A stretch of DNA of 64,000 nt from CAYFPX01 sp964519895. GTDB taxonomy: Bacteria; Myxococcota_A; UBA796; CAJQPC01. Positions 41,590 through 50,898 of this stretch are shown here, piece after piece. The notes below the pieces were generated by a model. It was not told the origin of the DNA, ran no database searches, and saw only the letters and a list, made by a program, of their open reading frames with translations. The stretch spans positions 1 through 64,000 of the forward strand of contig CAZFLE010000017.1 in the NCBI GenBank assembly GCA_964519895.1. The letters run 5' to 3'. Every line of letters begins with the position of its first letter. The first letter of the stretch is position 1. The position numbers and the translations under genes are program-made.

Positions 41590-42654
41590 GTGCGGATCAC
41601 GCTCGTAGTGTTGCTGTCACTGGGCGGTGGAGGCGCCGCTGCGCAGTCCCCATTGGGCGAGCGCATCCCAGCCGAGCTCCTGGCCAACGTGCCCATCGAG
41701 GTGCTGCACGGCGACAAGTTCCTGCGGACGGGCCGTCCCTACCTGGCCCTCCAGGAATACGAAAAGGCCGTGGCCAACGTCGGCATGAACGCCGATCTCG
41801 CCGTGCGCATCGCCGAGTCTCGTTTCTTGCTGAACCGGTGCGACCAGGCCCTGGCCCAGGCGCTGCCCCACCGCGCGGACAGCGTCTGGACCGCCTCGAC
41901 CTCTGGCCGGGCAGCGGCCTGCTTCGCCAGGCGCGGCGCCTTCGGCGAGGCCGTCTACTGGCAGGAGGAGGCCGTGCTGCTGGAGCCCGAGGAACCAGGG
42001 CGGCTGGTCATGCTGGGCCTGTTCCGGACCCGCCTGGGGGATAGCGCGCTGGCGGTCGACGCCTTTGACAGGGCTCTAGCCCTGGACCCGTCCGCGACCG
42101 CGCTCCTGGTGGCACAGGGCGCCCTCGCTCTGGACCGGGGGGACTTCCAGGTGCTCGACGAGGTCCGGCACCTCTTGGACGCGACCGACCCGCTGGGGCA
42201 CCCGATGGGCCTGGTGCTGGGCGCCCGCCAGGAGCTCGATCTGGGCCACGAGGACCTGGCGCTGCGCATGGGCCTGGCGGCCCTGCGACGCGGCAGCACG
42301 TCGTCGGTGATCAACGCGGTGGCGATCGAGGCCGCCCGTCGCAGCGGGGACCTGGGCCTGGCGTCGCGGCTGCTCAATCGCACCAACAACGAGGTCCAGG
42401 ATGCCCCGGCCATGGCCGGCGTGCGGGTGCGGGTCCGGGTCGACGAGGGCGACCTGGGCGGGGCCCAGCGGGCTCTCGCGGCCGGACTGGCGGTGAACCC
42501 CCTCGATCCCGAGCTGATCGCCGCGGCCTGGTACCTGGCCCGAGCCCGATCCGACGCCGAGGCCATGGCGTCGTGGGCATCGCGGTGGCGCGGACTCAAC
42601 ACCTCGCCCTGGCGTCGGCTGGACCGCCAGGTGCCCGCGGTCCCGCCGTCTTGA
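41590..42654 (+). CDS. Exported TPR-like protein (354 aa)
   Basis: A signal peptide (RITLVVLLSLGGGGAAAQSP) is followed by TPR-type helical repeats (GRPYLALQEYEKAVANVGMN, SALAVDAFDRALALDPSATA, DLGGAQRALAAGLAVNPLDP). I prefer the GTG at 41590, which has AAGGA about seven bases upstream, over the TTG at 41584, which is too close to that site. Its TGA overlaps the TTG of the next gene, so the two are coupled. Confidence 0.75.
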   Translation: MRITLVVLLSLGGGGAAAQSPLGERIPAELLANVPIEVLHGDKFLRTGRPYLALQEYEKAVANVGMNADLAVRIAESRFLLNRCDQALAQALPHRADSVWTASTSGRAAACFARRGAFGEAVYWQEEAVLLEPEEPGRLVMLGLFRTRLGDSALAVDAFDRALALDPSATALLVAQGALALDRGDFQVLDEVRHLLDATDPLGHPMGLVLGARQELDLGHEDLALRMGLAALRRGSTSSVINAVAIEAARRSGDLGLASRLLNRTNNEVQDAPAMAGVRVRVRVDEGDLGGAQRALAAGLAVNPLDPELIAAAWYLARARSDAEAMASWASRWRGLNTSPWRRLDRQVPAVPPS

Positions 42655-44855
42655 GGTGGCTCCTGGTCGGGCTCCTGGGCTGCGATGGCGGCCAGCCCCC
42701 GGTCGAGCCGGCCCCTGGACCGGACCCCCGGCCCCACGTGGTCCTGGTCACCCTGGACACCACCCGCGCCGACCACCTGGGGGCCTATGGCCGGGCCCAG
42801 GCCCGCACACCGACCCTGGACCTCCTGGCCGCGGCCGGGGAGCGCTACGACCGCGCCTTCTCGCCGGTCCCGCTCACGATTCCCTCCCACGCGACCCTGC
42901 TCACGGGCCTGGACCCCTTCCACCATGGGATCCGCGACAACGGCAGCGCCGTGCTCGGGCCGGAATTCGAGACCCTCGCCGAGCACCTCTCTCGGGCGGG
43001 CTGGCAGACCGCCGCGGCCGTGTCCGCCTTTGTGACCCAGGCCCGCTGGGGCCTGTGCCAGGGCTACGACGCCTGCTTCGACACGCTTCCTCACAAGGCC
43101 GAGCCCGGCAAGGCCTCGTGGGGGCTCGAGCGGCCCGCAGACCAGGTCGTCGACGACGCCTTGGGCTGGTGGGCAGCACGGGATCGGGCGGCCCCGGCTC
43201 ACCTGTGGCTCCACTTCTACGACACGCACCGGCCCTTTGCGGCGCCGGAGCCCTTCCGCTCCGACTTCGAGGGCCTGCCCTACGACGCCGAGATCGCCGC
43301 GGTCGACGCGCAGCTGGCACGGCTCAAGGTGGCGCTGGATGCCGACGAACGCCCGGTGCTGTGGGTCATCGCCGGCGACCACGGGGAGTCCCTGGGGGGC
43401 CACAACGAGCGCGAGCACGGCTGGTACGTCTACAACGCCACCCAGCGCGTGCCGCTGATCCTCGCCGGACCCGGAATCGCCCCGGCCGTGGTGGACCAGT
43501 CCGTGGGCCTGGTCGACGTGCTGCCCACGGTCCTGACCCGGCTGGGCCTGGACGTGCCAGGCGATCTGGACGGCTCGCCCCAGCCCGGCGCCCCCCATCC
43601 GCTCTACCTGGAGAGCTTCGCGCTCCTGGATCTGTACGGCTACGCGCCGCACCAAGCCATCGTCGAGGGTCGGTGGAAGCTGATCGACACGCCGCGCCCC
43701 GAGCTCTACGACCACCGAGCCGACGTGCGCGAGCAGCGGGATCTGAGCGCGGACCACCCCGACGTGGTCGCCCGCCTCCAGGCCCTGCTCCGTGACCTGG
43801 ACGTGCCCGACCCCGGCGAGGGCGAGACCCTGGACGCCGAGACCCTGCTGCGCCTCCAGGCCCTGGGCTACGTGGGCGGGACGAGCGACCAGGAACGTGC
43901 GGGTGCGCCGGACCCCAAGGACCGCCAGGCCGTGCTCGGGCGGGTAGTGCGGTCCGAGGAGTTCCTGGCCCAGGGGGACCGAGCCCGCGGGGAGACCCTG
44001 CTCCGCGAAGCGCTCGCGGCGGATCCCGGGGCCGGCCAGGTCCGCTTCCGGCTGGCGCGTGTGCTCGTCAAGGACGGTCGGCCGGACCAGGCGATGACCG
44101 AGCTGGCGCCCCTGCTCGAGGGCCCCGACGTGTCAGAGGCCACCTGTGCCAGCGCCGTCTCCTTGCTCGGATCCGCTGGGGAGCACCAGCTCGCACTGGA
44201 CATCGCCACGGCCTGCAGCGCCCGCCTGGCCGAGAGCCGGCTGCTCCAGGAGCTCCGACTGACCTCGTTGCTGAACCTGGGCCGGGCGTCGGAGGCGGCG
44301 GCGCTGGGGCTCGGCTGGCAGACCGCACCGGCCGACCACGCCGCCCTGTCCGGTCTGATCGGCCTGGCCCTGATGCGCTCGGACCGCCAGGCCCAGGCCG
44401 GGCCCTGGCTCGAGGCCGGGCTGACCGCAGAACACGTGACCCGGGACGTGCGCTTTGCCCTGGCTGCCCTCTCCGGCAGCGCTGAGCGCGCCGAGGGCCT
44501 GCTCGCGGCCGAGGTCGACGCCTACCCGGACAACTGGGATGCACGGGTGGACCTGATCCGGCTCACCAGCCGATCGGGCCGCCACGCCGAGACCCTGGTG
44601 CACGCCCAGGCCCTGGTCGACCAGGACCCGACGCACCCGGTCGGACTGCACAGCAGGGCGCAGAGCCTGTTCAACCTGAAGCGGCACGACGAGTGTCTGG
44701 CCCGGCTCCAGGAGGCCCTGGTGCAGCTCCCAGACGACGCGGACCTGGTCATGCTGCTGGCGAACACCCAGCACGCCCTGGGCGACACCGAGCAGGCGTT
44801 GGAGACCCGGGATCGGGCCCAGGCGCTCTACGAGGCACGAGCGGCGGGCGATTAA
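42651..44855 (+). CDS. Sulfatase-fold lipoprotein fused to TPR repeats (734 aa)
   Basis: The start is TTG at 42651, overlapping the upstream TGA; the N-terminus RWLLVGLLGCDGG gives a lipobox Cys. Residues about 25-390 belong to the alkaline phosphatase/sulfatase superfamily: VLVTLDTTRADHLGAYG, PLTIPSHATLLTGLDP and VIAGDHGESLGGHNEREHGW. The catalytic position is Thr in LTIPSH rather than the Cys/Ser-x-Pro-Ser-Arg needed for formylglycine, so a phosphoesterase or transferase role is more likely than a sulfatase. The remaining 330 residues are TPR repeats. Confidence 0.85.
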   Translation: MRWLLVGLLGCDGGQPPVEPAPGPDPRPHVVLVTLDTTRADHLGAYGRAQARTPTLDLLAAAGERYDRAFSPVPLTIPSHATLLTGLDPFHHGIRDNGSAVLGPEFETLAEHLSRAGWQTAAAVSAFVTQARWGLCQGYDACFDTLPHKAEPGKASWGLERPADQVVDDALGWWAARDRAAPAHLWLHFYDTHRPFAAPEPFRSDFEGLPYDAEIAAVDAQLARLKVALDADERPVLWVIAGDHGESLGGHNEREHGWYVYNATQRVPLILAGPGIAPAVVDQSVGLVDVLPTVLTRLGLDVPGDLDGSPQPGAPHPLYLESFALLDLYGYAPHQAIVEGRWKLIDTPRPELYDHRADVREQRDLSADHPDVVARLQALLRDLDVPDPGEGETLDAETLLRLQALGYVGGTSDQERAGAPDPKDRQAVLGRVVRSEEFLAQGDRARGETLLREALAADPGAGQVRFRLARVLVKDGRPDQAMTELAPLLEGPDVSEATCASAVSLLGSAGEHQLALDIATACSARLAESRLLQELRLTSLLNLGRASEAAALGLGWQTAPADHAALSGLIGLALMRSDRQAQAGPWLEAGLTAEHVTRDVRFALAALSGSAERAEGLLAAEVDAYPDNWDARVDLIRLTSRSGRHAETLVHAQALVDQDPTHPVGLHSRAQSLFNLKRHDECLARLQEALVQLPDDADLVMLLANTQHALGDTEQALETRDRAQALYEARAAGD

Positions 44856-44861
44856 CGACCC

Positions 44862-44892
44862 ACGGCCGGGGTCCCCAAGGGACACCGGCCGT
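44862..44892. terminator. Strong GC-rich hairpin between the sulfatase-fold gene and the Asp-Ser lipoprotein gene
   Basis: ACGGCCGG and GTCCC on the left pair with GGGAC and CCGGCCGT on the right around a CAA loop, leaving a single mismatch. It lies 6 bp after the TAA at 44855 and can terminate transcription from either of the two convergent genes. No T tract is evident. Confidence 0.65.
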
Positions 44893-44946
44893 CAGCTGCG
44901 TTCCCCCCCGTCCGATCGGCACAACCGACCGGGGGAGAAGCGGGAC

Positions 44947-45642
44947 TCAGGGGTACTCGAAGAAGTAGTTCGGCACCGTGTAGTCCAGGATGGCCGGGCC
45001 CTTCTTCTGCTCGGTGTAGTTCGCGTAGCCGGCCAGGTACCAGGTGCCCTGGACATAGGTGACCGCGTAGCCGTCGTAGCTGCCGTTGGGCGCTGCGATG
45101 TAGCCGTAGGACCCGGTGCCGGTGGCGCCAGAGGTCACGCCGAAGCTGGAGCAGTAGTCGCCCACAGGGCTGCCGGTCACGGTGGTGGTCACCGAGTAGG
45201 CAAAGGTGCAGTCCGGGCAGTTGGTCGCGGGCTGGCCGCCAGCGATGGTCATGTCCCAGTCACACCAGACCTCGGTCTCGCCGGACTCGGGGCCGTAGCC
45301 GTAGTGGTTGTTCTCGGTGCCGTCCCAGCCAGCGCCGCCACCGGGGTTGCCGCCGCCGCCCTTCATGGCCGGGGGACCGCCGCCGCCTTCGCGGATCTCG
45401 GCCGTGCCCAGCACGGAGAAGTGGATGCCGATGACGTCGGCGTCGGTGTCGGAGTCGGTGTCGGAGTCCGAGTCCGAGTCCGAGTCGCTGTCCGAGTCGG
45501 TGTCGGAGTCGCTGTCGGAGTCGGTGTCGGCGTCCGCGGTGGCGGTGCCGGAGTCGGCGGTGCCGGAGTCGGTGGTGGTGTCGTCGCCACAGGCGATCAT
45601 CAGGACGCTGCCCGCGAGCAGCAAGAGCGTGTGAAGCTTCAT
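44947..45642 (-). CDS. Asp-Ser-repeat lipoprotein (231 aa)
   Basis: The signal MKLHTLLLLAGSVLMIACGDD has a clear lipobox with Cys18 and a GAGAGGAT ribosome-binding site. Residues about 25-68 are an acidic Thr/Ala/Asp and Ser-Asp repeat (DSDSDSDTDSDSD) that would form an extended, calcium-attracting stalk. The C-terminal domain is Gly/Tyr/Trp-rich with paired cysteines (WCDWDM, NCPDC, DYCSSFG). Probably an outer-membrane or surface protein; the Ser-Asp stalk plus globular domain design is common in myxobacterial lipoproteins. Function unknown. Confidence 0.8.
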   Translation of the reverse strand: MKLHTLLLLAGSVLMIACGDDTTTDSGTADSGTATADADTDSDSDSDTDSDSDSDSDSDSDTDSDTDADVIGIHFSVLGTAEIREGGGGPPAMKGGGGNPGGGAGWDGTENNHYGYGPESGETEVWCDWDMTIAGGQPATNCPDCTFAYSVTTTVTGSPVGDYCSSFGVTSGATGTGSYGYIAAPNGSYDGYAVTYVQGTWYLAGYANYTEQKKGPAILDYTVPNYFFEYP

Positions 45643-45704
45643 GAGGGATCCTCTCAGGGTGCGGTGAGCGACGGACTTTTACGCCGGTAGCAGGGCTCTG
45701 GCAA

Positions 45705-47075
45705 CTACTCTGGGGTCACGGCCGGAGCCGCAGCGGCACTTGAGGCCGCAGTCCACAGGGTCGCGCCTGGGCTGACCCGGCTTGCTCTGAAGCCCTGGCG
45801 GGTCAGGACGGGGGTCCAGTCGTGGTCCCTTCGCAGCAGGGCGTGGGTGTAGTGGCCGTCCAGACGGCTCGGCTCGTGCCAGTCCTCGGTGGCGTAGATG
45901 AGCGGCCTGGCGGCGACCGCGGGCAGGTAGCGGGCCTCGGTCAGCAGAGCGGCGTCCAGGGGGATGTCGCCGATCAGCGTCCAGCTGTCGCCCGCGGGGG
46001 CCGCAGGGCGCTCCTGGGCGGTCCGGACCAGGTGCGCCACGTCGTCCGAGCGGTCCCATGCACCCCAGCCGATCAGGACCGCCAGGGCCGGGGTCACGGC
46101 ACGCGGGGGCAGGCGAGCCAGAGCCAGGGGCAGCACCAGACACAGGGTGCCCAGGGCCGGGCCCAACAGGTGCACGGCCTCTGGGCCCGCCAGCCCCGAG
46201 GAGGCCTGGATGCCGAGCCACCACACCAGGAGCGGCAGGGACGCCACGGGGGCGAGCACAACCGCCAGGCTCCCCGGCCCCAGCAACTGCAGCCCGAACA
46301 GGGCCGCGCCGGCGGCCGAGGTGTGGGACGCCCCGCCGGCCTGGGACAGCCTGGCCGACCACGCCGCGGGCAGCTCTGACAGCTTCCAGAAGGTCGAAGG
46401 CCCGTCCTGGACCAGGACCAGGAGCCCGATCCAGCCCAGGCAAAGCCCCCCCAATAGCCAGGTCGTGTCCCGCCAGCTTCGGCCTCGCCAGAGCCACAGC
46501 CAGGGCACGGCGGCGAGCAGGGCCCAGACAACCTCTTCTCGGCAGGACAGCGCACCCAGCCCGAGCACGAGGGTCCAGGCTCGCCGGCCCGAGCTGGCCG
46601 CCCACAGGGTCCCGGCCACCAGCGGTGTGGCCAGGGCCATCGTGCGGAAGCCGTGGGCCTCCATCTGCCACAGGACCGGACTGGCCAGGAGCGCCCAGGT
46701 CGCCAGGACCGCTTGGCGCCGGGACAGGTGCTGCCGTGCCAGCAGCCAGGCCACCGGCACCGTCAGACCCAGCACGACCAGCTGGCCCAGCAGCAGCGCC
46801 CGGTGGTCGGGCCAGCTCGCCACCAGGGGCACGAACAGCGCGAGCACCGGCTCGAAGTGCCGCGCGGCGACCAGGCCCTGGCCCTGTTCGGTGTTGAGCA
46901 GGGTCCGGACCGGCTCGTCCAGCGCACCGGCCTGCCAGATCCGCTGCAGGAAGTAGCCCTGGTCCAGTCCGTTGGGCACCTGGAAGTGTCGGAAGCGGTC
47001 CAGGACGGGGATCCCGGCGCCCAGACACCACGCGACGAACGCCGTCGCGACCGCTGCTCGCTCGGGCCACCGCAC
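45705..47075 (-). CDS. DUF2079 family multi-pass membrane protein (456 aa)
   Basis: About ten hydrophobic segments; the N-terminal part has the DUF2079 layout, with GLDQGYFLQRIWQ, the ARHFEPVLALFVPLV loop and the ALSCREEVVWALLAAVPW motif. The family resembles glycosyltransferase-C-type membrane proteins, but activity is unproven. The GTG start at 47075 follows the end of the site-2 protease gene by 9 bp, so the two are likely in one operon. Confidence 0.82.
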   Translation of the reverse strand: MRWPERAAVATAFVAWCLGAGIPVLDRFRHFQVPNGLDQGYFLQRIWQAGALDEPVRTLLNTEQGQGLVAARHFEPVLALFVPLVASWPDHRALLLGQLVVLGLTVPVAWLLARQHLSRRQAVLATWALLASPVLWQMEAHGFRTMALATPLVAGTLWAASSGRRAWTLVLGLGALSCREEVVWALLAAVPWLWLWRGRSWRDTTWLLGGLCLGWIGLLVLVQDGPSTFWKLSELPAAWSARLSQAGGASHTSAAGAALFGLQLLGPGSLAVVLAPVASLPLLVWWLGIQASSGLAGPEAVHLLGPALGTLCLVLPLALARLPPRAVTPALAVLIGWGAWDRSDDVAHLVRTAQERPAAPAGDSWTLIGDIPLDAALLTEARYLPAVAARPLIYATEDWHEPSRLDGHYTHALLRRDHDWTPVLTRQGFRASRVSPGATLWTAASSAAAAPAVTPE

Positions 47076-47084
47076 GGCCCGAGA

Positions 47085-47777
47085 CTATCCGCTGGCGAAG
47101 TCCGGGCGCATCCAGGGGGCCTCTCGGCCGGTGGCCGACGTGTAGGCCGCGGCCGAGCGCCAGCGCCGGAGCTCCCCCCGGACCACCAGGAGCAAGAAGC
47201 CGCCCACGAGCAAGAGGGAACCCTGGCCGACCAGGCCGAGCACGATGAAGCCCCAGGCGAAGACCCGGGCCACCCGCAGCGCCTTGATGGTGGCAGCGGT
47301 CCGGCCCAGCTTGAGCGACCACCAGGCCCGCAGGATCCGGCCGCCGTCCATGGGGAAGGCCGGGAGCAGGTTGAAGATGCCGAGCACCAGGTTCAGGCCC
47401 AGCAACAGCTGGGCTCCCGGCAGGCCCAGAGCCACCAGCGGCACGGCGAGGGCTGCCAGGACAAAGTTCACGGCGGGGCCCGCCAGGGCGACCAGGGCTT
47501 CGGCGCGAGGGGTCTCGGGCTCCCGGTCCAGCGCGGCCAGGCCCCCGAAGGGGTACAGCGTGATGCTGTGAGTGCGGATCCCGTAGAAGCGGGCCATCGC
47601 CGCGTGGCCCATCTCGTGGAGCAGCACGGAGCCGAACACGGCCACACCGGCGAGCAGGGCGGCGCCGGCCGCCAGCGGGCCGGCGGACAGGAGCTGGAAC
47701 ACGACGTAGACCGCGGCCAGCAACAGGAAGGAGCCGTGCAGCCGGATGGGGGTGTCGTTCCAGGTAAAGAGGGTCAA
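47085..47777 (-). CDS. Site-2 protease (M50) family membrane metalloprotease (230 aa)
   Basis: The zinc motif HEMGHAAMA lies in the second membrane segment, and the second conserved motif NLLPAFPMDGGRILRAW lies in a later one, identifying an intramembrane S2P-type protease. I place the start at TTG 47777 because GGAGG sits five bases upstream and the product begins TLFTWNDTPIRLHGSF, the usual family start; a GTG at 47822 is possible but lacks a ribosome-binding site. No CBS or PDZ domain is present. It could process an anti-sigma factor. Confidence 0.85.
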   Translation of the reverse strand: MTLFTWNDTPIRLHGSFLLLAAVYVVFQLLSAGPLAAGAALLAGVAVFGSVLLHEMGHAAMARFYGIRTHSITLYPFGGLAALDREPETPRAEALVALAGPAVNFVLAALAVPLVALGLPGAQLLLGLNLVLGIFNLLPAFPMDGGRILRAWWSLKLGRTAATIKALRVARVFAWGFIVLGLVGQGSLLLVGGFLLLVVRGELRRWRSAAAYTSATGREAPWMRPDFASG

Positions 47778-47863
47778 GGGGTCCTCCGTGGGGTCGCTTC
47801 CCAATAGACGGAAGCTGTGCACCCCGGGTTCCCGGACAACGGCGACCGGTGCGCTGGAGACAC

Positions 47864-49243
47864 ATGAAGACAGGCTCTCCGTCCGCCTCCCCAGCGCATC
47901 CGGCCACCGCCGGAGGCGAGCTTCGGCGGCTCGTCGTCCTGGCCTGGCCGGTGGTGCTGGGCCAGGTCGGCACCATGCTCATGGGCGTGGTCGACGTGGG
48001 GATGGTGGGGCGCTTGGGCACCGGGCCCCTGGCGGCCATGGCCCTGGCCCACACCTGGGGCTTCTCGAGCTTGATCTTCGCCCGCGGTGCCACCCACGGC
48101 CTGGATCCCCTGGTCGCCCAGGCCCATGGGGCCGGGGACCGGCCTGGGGCCAGTCGCGCCCTGCTCCAGGGGCTGGTGCTGGCTGCGCTGTTGGCGATCC
48201 CGGTCAGCCTGCTCCACCTGGTGGCCGCGCCGGGGCTGGGCCTGCTGGGGCAGCCGGTCGAGCTCCTGGACGAGGCCGGTGCCTGGTGTGCGGTCCTGGC
48301 CCTGGGCGTCCTGCCGACCCTGCTCTTCTTCACCCTGCGGCAATTCCTCCAGGGCCTGGAGCGCATGCGGCCGGCCACCGAGGCCATCCTGTTGGCCAAT
48401 GTCGCCAACGTGGCGCTCAACCATGGCCTCATGACAGGGGCCTGGGGCCTGCCGGACCTGGGCGCTGTCGGCTGTGCCTGGAGCACGGTGATCTGTCAGC
48501 TCCTGATGCTGGCCTGGATCCTGGGGCGCATGCTGCCGCTCCGGGCCGCCTACCGGATCCCGCTGGCCGGCGCCGTGACCCTGGGGGGCATGGGCCACCT
48601 GCTCAGCCTGGGCCTGCCGATCGGTCTCCAGGTCTCGGTCGAGGTCTGGGCCTTCAACGTGACGAACCTGATGATGGGCTGGCTGGGGCCGCGCTTCCTG
48701 GCCGGGCACACGGTGGCGCTGAACATGGCCAGTGTCGCGTTCATGGTGCCCCTGGGCATCTCGGCGGCCGCGGCCACCCGGGTCGGCAACCTGTTGGGTG
48801 CCGGCGAGCGCTGGCAGCGGAGCGGCTGGCTGGCGCTGGGCCTGAGCGCAGCGGCGATGGTCGTGTCGGGCACCTTGTTCCTGACCCTGCCGGAGGGGCT
48901 GGCCCGTCTCTACACCGACGACCCCGAGATCCTGGCGGTCGCGGTGCTGCTCATCCCCCTGGCCGGGCTCTTCCAGCTCTTCGATGGCTTCCAGGCCGTG
49001 AGCTACGGCGTGCTGCGGGGGGCCGGCGACGTGCGCCTGCCGATGCTGGTCCCGGTCTTCGCCTTCTGGGTGTTCGGGCTCCCGGTGGCCTACACCCTCG
49101 CGTTCCAGCAGGGTCTGGGGCCCGAGGGCATCTGGTGGGGGCTCATCGGAGCCCTGGCGGTGGCGGCTCTTCTGCTGGCGTGGCGCATTCGAGTGACCGG
49201 CCGCCGGGGCGGCACCCGGGTGGGTCCCCCTGCCAAGCGGTGA
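47864..49243 (+). CDS. MATE family efflux transporter (459 aa)
   Basis: Twelve hydrophobic segments and MATE motifs: LAWPVVLGQVGTMLMGVVDV with MVGRLGTGPLAAMAL, the second-half repeat LSLGLPIGLQVSVEV, and GISAAAATRVGNLLGAG. It is a cation-coupled multidrug exporter of the NorM type. The ATG at 47864 has GGAG upstream. The 3' end overlaps the convergent phosphoesterase gene by 101 bp, so the last 30 residues (basic, outside the membrane) share DNA with the opposite gene. Confidence 0.9.
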   Translation: MKTGSPSASPAHPATAGGELRRLVVLAWPVVLGQVGTMLMGVVDVGMVGRLGTGPLAAMALAHTWGFSSLIFARGATHGLDPLVAQAHGAGDRPGASRALLQGLVLAALLAIPVSLLHLVAAPGLGLLGQPVELLDEAGAWCAVLALGVLPTLLFFTLRQFLQGLERMRPATEAILLANVANVALNHGLMTGAWGLPDLGAVGCAWSTVICQLLMLAWILGRMLPLRAAYRIPLAGAVTLGGMGHLLSLGLPIGLQVSVEVWAFNVTNLMMGWLGPRFLAGHTVALNMASVAFMVPLGISAAAATRVGNLLGAGERWQRSGWLALGLSAAAMVVSGTLFLTLPEGLARLYTDDPEILAVAVLLIPLAGLFQLFDGFQAVSYGVLRGAGDVRLPMLVPVFAFWVFGLPVAYTLAFQQGLGPEGIWWGLIGALAVAALLLAWRIRVTGRRGGTRVGPPAKR

Positions 49244-50018
49244 AGATCGGCAGGCTGGGGTCACCGCCCACCAGGTCGAGGATGGCCACCGTGCGCTGTG
49301 CCGGCCGGCCCGCCCGCCAGGGCACCACCGAGCTGCCAACCCCGGGGTTGACGTAGACCAGCCCGCCGTCCTCCAGGAAGCTGCCGTCGACGTAGCGGAC
49401 CTTGAGCACGCCCTGCCAGAAGGCACGGGTCCAGCGGGGCACGTGGAGCTGGCCGCCGTGGGTGTGACCGGACAGCACCACCGGGGCCCCCCGGGCCCAC
49501 AGGTGCGGCGCCGCATCGGGCACGTGGTTCAGGGCCAGGGTGGGGGAGTTGCCCAGGCCCCGGACCGCGGCCCGGGGGTCGGCGTGGCCGGTCAGGGCGT
49601 CGTCCAGCCCCACCAGGGCCAGGGCTTCCTGGCCGGCCCACAGCCGGGTCCACCGGTTCCGCAACACCGTCACGCCGGCGGCTTCGAGCGCACGGTGCAC
49701 CGCCGCACCGTCGAGCCAGTAGTCGTGGTTGCCCAGGACGGCGTAGGCCGGGGCTTCGAGGGTCGCGAGCACCTCGGTCAGCCGCGGCAGGTGCGCCAGG
49801 CTGCGGCACACGAAGTCCCCGGTGAGCACCACCAGATCCGGTCTCGCGGCGTTGGTCAGGGCGACCGCGGCCTGCTGAAGAGCCAACGGTGTGACCAGGC
49901 CGAAGTGCAGGTCCGTCAGGTGCACGACCCGGCGCCGCCCGCTCCATCGCGGGATGCGCACGGTGGCCTGGAAGGCCTGGGGGTGCAGGAAGCCGAAGTC
50001 CCGGGGGGGTGCGCTCAC
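49143..50018 (-). CDS. Metallophosphoesterase (YaeI-like, 291 aa)
   Basis: Calcineurin-like motifs in order: LTDLHFG (DxH), VVLTGDFVC (GDxxD-like), VLGNHDYWLDG (GNHD), LALNHVPD, and LSGHTHGGQL (GHxH). The last 40 residues lie beyond the domain and overlap the MATE gene. It resembles the membrane-associated YaeI/LpxH-like phosphodiesterases. GTG at 50018 is the start that gives the usual length. Confidence 0.88.
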   Translation of the reverse strand: MSAPPRDFGFLHPQAFQATVRIPRWSGRRRVVHLTDLHFGLVTPLALQQAAVALTNAARPDLVVLTGDFVCRSLAHLPRLTEVLATLEAPAYAVLGNHDYWLDGAAVHRALEAAGVTVLRNRWTRLWAGQEALALVGLDDALTGHADPRAAVRGLGNSPTLALNHVPDAAPHLWARGAPVVLSGHTHGGQLHVPRWTRAFWQGVLKVRYVDGSFLEDGGLVYVNPGVGSSVVPWRAGRPAQRTVAILDLVGGDPSLPIFTAWQGDPPGCRPGGRSLECATPAEEPPPPGLR

Positions 50019-50073
50019 GGGACCAGCATGGTCACGGCCCGGCCGGCCGTCAAAGGCGTGGTAGCTTCAGGCC

Positions 50074-50898
50074 ATGGACGTGGAGCCCGAGGGCATCCTC
50101 CAGAGCGCCGGCCTCGAGTGGGACAGCTGCACCCCCATCCCCGGCGGCCTGCAGCACGATCTGTACCGAGTGAGCTTGCGGGACAGCGGCCTGACCGTGC
50201 TCAAGGTCGGCAAGCCCGACGCGCCCTTCGGGGACACCTGGGAGCCGCTGCGCACGCATGCAGAGGGCCTGAGGGCCGAGGCCCAGGCCCTCGACTACCT
50301 GCTGCGCCAGGTCCCGGTCCCGACGCCCTACCGAGTGCTCGAGGGCGCGGTACCGGCCGCGCTGATGGGCTTCTTGAGGGGCGACTCGGCCCTCAAGAAT
50401 TGGGAGCGGGGCCGGGTCTCGGTGGAGCACCTCCACGGCCTGTGCTTCACCCTGGGCCAGGCCCTGGCGGAGATCCATCGGGTCCGGCGGCCCGAGGATC
50501 CCGGCGACATCCCGGACCTGCCGGGGGCGATGCTGGAAGACGCCCGGCTGCTGCACCAGGACTTCCACCTGGGCAACGTGATGGTGGCGCGGGACGGGCT
50601 GGCGGGGTGGAAGGTCCTGGGCCTGGTGGACTGGGTCCTGTGCCGCTGGGGCCCGCGCGAGGCGGACCTGGTGGAGATGTCGATCTCGGTGTTCCGCCAG
50701 GTCCAGGGCACCCGTGCAGCGTTCCTGGGGGGCTACCGCAACGCTGGCGGTGCGCCCTTGACCCAGGAGCTGGAGAACCTGTGGGTGCACCAGGAGCTGC
50801 TGCGCCGGCTCGAGCAGGGCATCGACGACCCCAAGACCCGGGCCCGCTGGCAGATGTGGGAGCAGGACATCCGCATGGGCCGAGGGCACTACTCGTGA
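50074..50898 (+). CDS. APH-like phosphotransferase family protein (274 aa)
   Basis: The kinase fold of aminoglycoside/choline phosphotransferases is shown by the Brenner motif LLHQDFHLGNVMV (HxDxxxxN) and the metal Asp in GLVDWVLCRWGPREADL. The substrate is unknown; such proteins often phosphorylate small molecules. It is coupled to the next gene: its TGA overlaps that gene's ATG. Confidence 0.82.
   Translation: MDVEPEGILQSAGLEWDSCTPIPGGLQHDLYRVSLRDSGLTVLKVGKPDAPFGDTWEPLRTHAEGLRAEAQALDYLLRQVPVPTPYRVLEGAVPAALMGFLRGDSALKNWERGRVSVEHLHGLCFTLGQALAEIHRVRRPEDPGDIPDLPGAMLEDARLLHQDFHLGNVMVARDGLAGWKVLGLVDWVLCRWGPREADLVEMSISVFRQVQGTRAAFLGGYRNAGGAPLTQELENLWVHQELLRRLEQGIDDPKTRARWQMWEQDIRMGRGHYS

Noticed and set aside
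42651..44855. Formylglycine-dependent sulfatase
   Set aside because: The essential Cys/Ser-x-Pro-Ser-Arg is absent (Thr-Ile-Pro-Ser-His), so FGly maturation is not possible.
45420..45545. Short regular repeats suggesting a CRISPR array or microsatellite element
   Set aside because: They encode the Ser-Asp stalk of a lipoprotein in frame, have a 6-bp period and no spacers.
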